This document shows positions 1-5,040 of a stretch of DNA of 5,040 nucleotides, one piece after another. The stretch spans positions 1-5,040 of the forward strand of contig JAGQHR010000022.1 in the NCBI GenBank assembly GCA_020431745.1. The letters run 5' to 3'. Under the pieces are notes generated by a model. The model was not told the DNA's origin, searched no databases, and saw only the letters and a program-made list of their open reading frames with translations. Origin of the DNA: Candidatus Eiseniibacteriota bacterium. Lineage in GTDB: Bacteria; Eisenbacteria; RBG-16-71-46; CAIMUX01. Position 1 is the stretch's first letter. The number at the start of each line of letters is the position of its first letter. The position numbers and the translations under genes were made by a program.

Positions 1-1208
1 TCGACCTTTCGATCGGTGGCTTCGATGGGGGGGCCACGGGTTGGAACGTGGCCTTCCGAATTGAGGGCCAATCCGACTGGCACAGCAGCTACGCGCTGCC
101 GATCGATGGGGGTTCGACGGTGCACGTCACGCTGCGCGTCCAGACGGACGGCGAGCTCTGGCTGGGACAGGGCGAGCTCGTCGTCGAATCCGAAAACTCG
201 GGCGAGCATCGTGCAGTCATGGTCGAGGTCTTCAATGCATCGCCCGCCATTCTTGCCATCGACGACGACCAGAACGGCACCTACGAAACGGACCTCGTCG
301 GTGCCATCACCGCCGGAGGCTATCTCTACAAAACGTTCACGGTAGGCCCCTACAACGACAGCGACGGCCCCGATCTGGCCACGATGAATCAGTACGACGG
401 TGTGATCTGGCAGACCGGATTCACGCCCCGCACTCTCACGGACAACGATCTGGCCGCTCTGAGCTCTTATCTAGACATGGGCAGGAAGCTGTATCTGCAG
501 AGCATGGACTACCTGACCTATGACGGCACCAAGCCCTTCACCAGCACATATCTGGGCGTCTCTACCTACACGAACGACGCCCGGGCCGACGCGGCCGTGG
601 GAGTACCCGGCGATCCCATTACGGACGGCATGAACTTCCCCGCGCTCCAATGGCCGGCACCGGCCTACAACAAGGCCGATGTCGTCGAGCCTCTCCCCAG
701 TGCCCACGCCATCCTGCACAAGGAAACCGGGCAACCGATCGCCCTGCGCAACGAGCTTTCCAACGGAGCCCGGATCGCCTTCAACACGGTCCTGCTCCGC
801 GCCCTCGGGAACGGACCGGACCCCAGCAACCGGACCCAGTTCGTGGGAAGAACGCTCGACTGGCTCTTCACGCGCGGTCCCGCCGACGTGCCGGAAACAA
901 CGGTCGGCTCGGCCGAGTGGGGCATGCTTTCCGCGTCTCCCAATCCCTTCACTACGTCGGCGGCGGGAACGGAGCTCCGTTTCAGCCTCTCCGAGTCGGC
1001 CTCGCAGAAACCCGTTTCCCTCACAGTCGTCGACGCGAGCGGACGGCAGGTTCGGCATCTACAGGATGGCAACTCCGGCCCCTCCCCTCGCTCTGTGCGG
1101 TGGGACGGCCGCGACGATGCCGGACGGTTGCTCTCGAGCGGCGTCTACTGGGCCGTGCTTCGATCCACGGACGGAACCTCCACCGTCAAACTGACGCACG
1201 TGGAGTGA
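1..1208 (+). CDS. Partial extracellular protein: Ig-like, GATase1-like and FlgD-like C-terminal domains (3' part)
   Basis: The reading frame is open from base 3 to a TGA at 1206-1208 and enters from the left edge, so the N-terminus and signal peptide lie outside; the GTG at 48 falls inside continuous coding sequence (GGFDGGATGWNV...) and is not the start. About 401 residues are visible. Residues ~1-80 look like a beta-rich Ig-like segment (alternating strands such as VHVTLRVQ and GELVVES). Residues ~82-288 look like a flavodoxin/class I glutamine-amidotransferase-like alpha/beta domain: strand ILAIDDD, then an YDGVIWQTGF strand-turn, LSSYLDMGRKLYLQS, and late GARIAFNTVLL followed by a helix ending in LDWLF. 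No cysteine sits at the nucleophile elbow, so catalysis is doubtful. Residues ~305-401 form a FlgD/T9SS-like sorting or anchoring domain (SPNPF, LTVVDASGRQV, RWDGRDDAGR, SSGVYWAVLR). In related proteins this end directs export or surface attachment; that role here is inferred. The substrate or function of the missing N-terminal part cannot be told. It converges on the isocitrate dehydrogenase gene, 123 bases away. Confidence 0.85.
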   Translation, partial: DLSIGGFDGGATGWNVAFRIEGQSDWHSSYALPIDGGSTVHVTLRVQTDGELWLGQGELVVESENSGEHRAVMVEVFNASPAILAIDDDQNGTYETDLVGAITAGGYLYKTFTVGPYNDSDGPDLATMNQYDGVIWQTGFTPRTLTDNDLAALSSYLDMGRKLYLQSMDYLTYDGTKPFTSTYLGVSTYTNDARADAAVGVPGDPITDGMNFPALQWPAPAYNKADVVEPLPSAHAILHKETGQPIALRNELSNGARIAFNTVLLRALGNGPDPSNRTQFVGRTLDWLFTRGPADVPETTVGSAEWGMLSASPNPFTTSAAGTELRFSLSESASQKPVSLTVVDASGRQVRHLQDGNSGPSPRSVRWDGRDDAGRLLSSGVYWAVLRSTDGTSTVKLTHVE

Positions 1209-1258
1209 GCTGCGCCCGTACGGCGGTCGTGAGGTCGACCGGATAAACACCAGCGGGC

Positions 1259-1286
1259 GAGGGATCACGTGCCCGGGTGATCCCTC
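1259..1286. terminator. Perfect 10-bp inverted repeat between convergent genes, candidate bidirectional terminator
   Basis: GAGGGATCAC at 1259-1268 is exactly complementary to GTGATCCCTC at 1277-1286, with an 8-base loop (GTGCCCGG). It lies 51 bases past the stop of the upstream plus-strand gene and 46 bases past the stop of the minus-strand isocitrate dehydrogenase gene, so it could end transcripts from both sides. Neither strand has a real U-tract after the stem: the plus side continues CTCGTCG and the minus side TCGCCCGCTGG, with a short TTTA further on. It is therefore not a canonical intrinsic terminator, although weak U-tracts are common in GC-rich genomes. It could also be an RNA 3'-end stabilising stem. 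Confidence 0.5.
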
Positions 1287-1291
1287 CTCGT

Positions 1292-1306
1292 CGATCCTCC
1301 GGATCG
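1292..1306. repeat. Small inverted repeat beside the convergent-gene hairpin
   Basis: CGATCC at 1292-1297 pairs with GGATCG at 1301-1306 around a 3-base loop (TCC). It lies 25 bases downstream of the isocitrate dehydrogenase stop on the minus strand, so in that transcript it comes before the larger 10-bp stem. A 6-bp stem is short enough to occur by chance in GC-rich DNA; its place next to the larger hairpin is the only support for a transcript-end role. No U-tract follows it on the minus strand. Confidence 0.3.
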
Positions 1307-1331
1307 CGACGGACTCTACCGATAGGTTCGG

Positions 1332-3557
<2,226 letters not shown>

Positions 3558-3560
3558 GAT

Positions 3561-3566
3561 TCCCTC
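3561..3566 (-). promoter_or_regulatory. Ribosome binding site of the isocitrate dehydrogenase gene
   Basis: On the minus strand the bases before the ATG read CGAGGGAATC-ATG. The GAGG core lies five bases from the start codon, a normal Shine-Dalgarno distance. This decides the start at 3557 over the in-frame upstream ATG at 4052. Confidence 0.7.
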
Positions 3567-3659
3567 GATTCGGTCGGTCTTCGGGGTTGCGCCTGGGGGA
3601 TCGCGTGCTCCGCGAGCCGCCCGTCGAGCAGCTACAGAGAGGAGCTGGGCGTCCGAAAA

Positions 3660-3689
3660 GATATATCGTTTCTGGAGGTTGCGCGTCCA
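3660..3689 (-). promoter_or_regulatory. Weak candidate sigma-70-type promoter for the isocitrate dehydrogenase gene
   Basis: On the minus strand TGGACG (3684-3689, 4 of 6 matches to TTGACA) and TATATC (3660-3665, 4 of 6 matches to TATAAT) are 18 bases apart. The AT-rich ATATAT patch stands out in a GC-rich gap, and the site is downstream of the candidate terminator of the preceding gene, as expected for an independent promoter. It would give a leader of about 95 bases. Both hexamers are imperfect, and the promoter consensus of this lineage is unknown. Confidence 0.3.
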
Positions 3690-3766
3690 GAGCCGGGTGA
3701 TAGGTACTACTCCAGACGATCGTTTCGAGTGGCCACATCCCAGCAGACGAGTGGGCCGGAATCGCC

Positions 3767-3798
3767 GGCAGGGAAAGGGCGGCCCGCCTCTCCCTACC
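3767..3798 (-). terminator. 12-bp stem-loop after the DUF7619-type gene, probable terminator
   Basis: Read on the minus strand, GGUAGGGAGAGG (3798-3787) pairs along its whole length with CCUUUCCCUGCC (3778-3767) around an 8-base GC-rich loop. Two of the twelve pairs are G-U; on the plus strand the same positions are C/A and A/C mismatches, so the stem is continuous only in minus-strand RNA. It begins 16 bases after the stop of the minus-strand surface-protein gene, the expected place for a terminator. No U-tract follows (GGCGATTCCGG), so it may be a non-canonical terminator or a 3'-end stabiliser. A small 5-bp stem (CCGAC 3797-3801, GTCGG 3807-3811) sits between it and the stop and shares two bases with it. 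Confidence 0.5.
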
Positions 3799-3813
3799 GA
3801 CGAAGAGTCGGAA

Positions 3814-5040
3814 TCACGGCCGATGGAGCATGACCACCCGCTGGCGGGCGGTGTCCATACCGGTGCCGTCCGTTCGGTCGAGCCTCGCCCGGATGTAGTA
3901 GACGCCCTGCAGCACCGGCTCCCCGCGCCCGTCGTTCCCGTCCCAAGAGACGAGAGAAACGCCTGCTCGAACGGGCTGTGACGACCGCCAGATCCGTCGA
4001 CCCGACGCCTCCACTGCCTCGACCGTGAGCGTGCCGGGAGTGGGAATCGCAAACGTCATGCCGACTCGGGACGAGCTGGGGTTGGGTCCCAGGCGCGTGA
4101 GCGCGAACTCGCGGGGAACGAGCGGCTCGGAATCGGCCCCCGCGGGTCCCAGGATCACATTGGAGGTCGCGTTCGTCTCCACGGGGTCGGCGAAGTCGAA
4201 CCGGATCGAGGCGGAGTTGACGATCTCCGTACCGGGAGGGAGCCCCCCCAACGGACGGATCTTGAACGTGACCAACCCTCGGCTTTCCAGATCGTTTTCG
4301 CTTTGGGGCGGCAGCTCGATGTCCGTGAACGTCCAGACCAGTTTCCGCCCGAGGATCTGCAGGTCGTGCGCATGCGTGCTCGGACCGATCTGCAGCGTCG
4401 TCAGGTCGAGCGCAGGGGAAAGCTCGTCTTCGATGACGACGGTCGTGGCGGGAGCCGTCCCGACGTTCTGGAACTCCACTTGATAGGAGAGCTCCTGATC
4501 GGGAGGGATCACACCTTCGGGTGTGACATGCTTGTCGTTCGGATCATAGGCACCCACGACCGTGAGCAGCAGCGTGTCCGCGTTGTTGGACGGATCGACG
4601 TCGCCCGAGGTGGGCTCGATATCGCCGAGAACGGAGAGCACGGCGCCCAGAGGTGTCGTCGGAGGCAGGTTCACCTTAATGACGAGCGCCTCGGCTTGAC
4701 CCGGGGAGAGCGTCCCCAGATTCCATACGTACACGCCGTTGCTTCCGCTGCTCGGCGGAGGAGATGCCGAGAGGAAGGACATCTGGGGAGGCAGGGTCAC
4801 CGTCACCGTGGCCGGCACCGACGTCGTCCCCAGATTGGTGGCGAAACAGTTGAGCTGCGTGTCGAATCCGGGCCGAGGATTGGTCCCCGTGAAGTGCACG
4901 GCGAGATCCTGCTGGTTCTGAATCGGCTGGAGACCGAATCGGACCTCCCACGCCAACGGCGGACACGGCGCCGGGGCGAGATCGACCGACTGCTGGTTTC
5001 CTCCTGAAGTGGTCACTTGCCAGTGGGAAGGCACCACGAT
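3814..5040 (-). CDS. Partial secreted/surface protein: DUF11-like, DUF7619-like and FlgD-like C-terminal domains (3' part)
   Basis: The frame is open from the right window edge to a TGA at 3814-3816, so the true start and any signal peptide lie outside; the GTG at 5035-5037 is preceded by an in-frame ATC and is unlikely to be the start. About 408 residues are visible. Residues ~45-160 resemble a DUF11-type beta-sandwich (CFATNLGTTSVPATVTVTLP, VWNLGTLSPGQAEALVIKV, DVDPSNNADTLLLTVV). Residues ~165-297 fit the DUF7619 module: AYDPNDKHVTP at its start, LSYQVEFQNVGTAPATTVVI, then SASIRFDFADPVETNATSNV at its end. Residues ~311-407 are a FlgD/T9SS-like C-terminal domain (LGPNPSSSRVGMTFAIP, VEASGRRIW, SWDGNDGRGEP, GVYYIRARL). 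Such modules occur in large exported adhesin-like or repeat proteins of FCB-type bacteria; no enzymatic motif is seen in this part. Export and surface location are inferred from the domains. It lies 256 bases upstream of the isocitrate dehydrogenase gene on the same strand, but a hairpin after its stop argues against one operon. Confidence 0.85.
   Translation of the reverse strand: MVVPSHWQVTTSGGNQQSVDLAPAPCPPLAWEVRFGLQPIQNQQDLAVHFTGTNPRPGFDTQLNCFATNLGTTSVPATVTVTLPPQMSFLSASPPPSSGSNGVYVWNLGTLSPGQAEALVIKVNLPPTTPLGAVLSVLGDIEPTSGDVDPSNNADTLLLTVVGAYDPNDKHVTPEGVIPPDQELSYQVEFQNVGTAPATTVVIEDELSPALDLTTLQIGPSTHAHDLQILGRKLVWTFTDIELPPQSENDLESRGLVTFKIRPLGGLPPGTEIVNSASIRFDFADPVETNATSNVILGPAGADSEPLVPREFALTRLGPNPSSSRVGMTFAIPTPGTLTVEAVEASGRRIWRSSQPVRAGVSLVSWDGNDGRGEPVLQGVYYIRARLDRTDGTGMDTARQRVVMLHRP

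Noticed and set aside
48..50. GTG as the start of the left gene
   Set aside because: The frame is open to the window edge, and the residues before it continue the protein naturally. No Shine-Dalgarno is evident; the gene is truncated by the window.
471..1058. 195-codon minus-strand frame within the left surface-protein gene
   Set aside because: It is antisense to a frame with clear domain content; its own product is R/G/V-rich and unrecognisable.
3629..3647. Short inverted repeat CAGCT/AGCTG in the isocitrate dehydrogenase leader, possible riboswitch or attenuator
   Set aside because: Only five base pairs with a nine-base loop, no match to a known riboswitch pattern and no alternative terminator stem before the start codon.
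3558..4052. N-terminal extension of the isocitrate dehydrogenase frame to an ATG at 4052, giving 906 residues
   Set aside because: The family begins at MSSKIIWTH with a good ribosome binding site. The extension is arginine/serine-rich, crosses the 3' end of the upstream gene in another frame and looks like open GC-rich frame only.

Overview
The window holds three protein-coding genes in high-GC DNA: a housekeeping enzyme gene flanked by two partial genes for probable secreted or surface proteins. Codon third positions are strongly G/C. Both flanking proteins end in a roughly 95-residue FlgD/T9SS-like beta domain with an 'SPNPF' or 'GPNPSSS' entry, an 'xWDGxDxxGxxxxxGVYxxxxR' core and a short final strand. 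That C-terminus, the DUF7619-type 'YDPNDK' module and the GC-rich composition point to an FCB-type lineage, for example Candidatus Eisenbacteria or a relative. This taxonomic guess rests on style, not on a marker gene, and the DNA is probably from an uncultured organism.

Layout. Bases 1-1208 (+) are the 3' part of a multidomain extracellular protein: an Ig-like segment, a flavodoxin/GATase1-like alpha/beta domain without an obvious catalytic cysteine, and the FlgD-like C-terminal domain. Bases 1209-1331 are a convergent intergenic gap with a perfect 10-bp hairpin and a second, smaller one. Bases 1332-3557 (-) encode a complete 741-residue monomeric NADP-dependent isocitrate dehydrogenase with all the expected substrate, metal and cofactor residues. 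Bases 3558-3813 are a 256-base gap with a probable terminator hairpin for the upstream gene, a weak candidate promoter and a clear ribosome binding site for the dehydrogenase. Bases 3814-5040 (-) are the 3' part of a second extracellular protein with a DUF11-like domain, a DUF7619-like domain and another FlgD-like C-terminal domain.

The genes do not look like one functional unit. The isocitrate dehydrogenase supplies 2-oxoglutarate and NADPH in the cytoplasm. The flanking proteins are probably exported and held at or released from the cell surface. The hairpins on both sides of the dehydrogenase gene suggest it is transcribed alone. I found no RNA gene, mobile element, CRISPR array or new multi-gene system; the less routine observations are the hairpins and the domain architecture of the two surface proteins.
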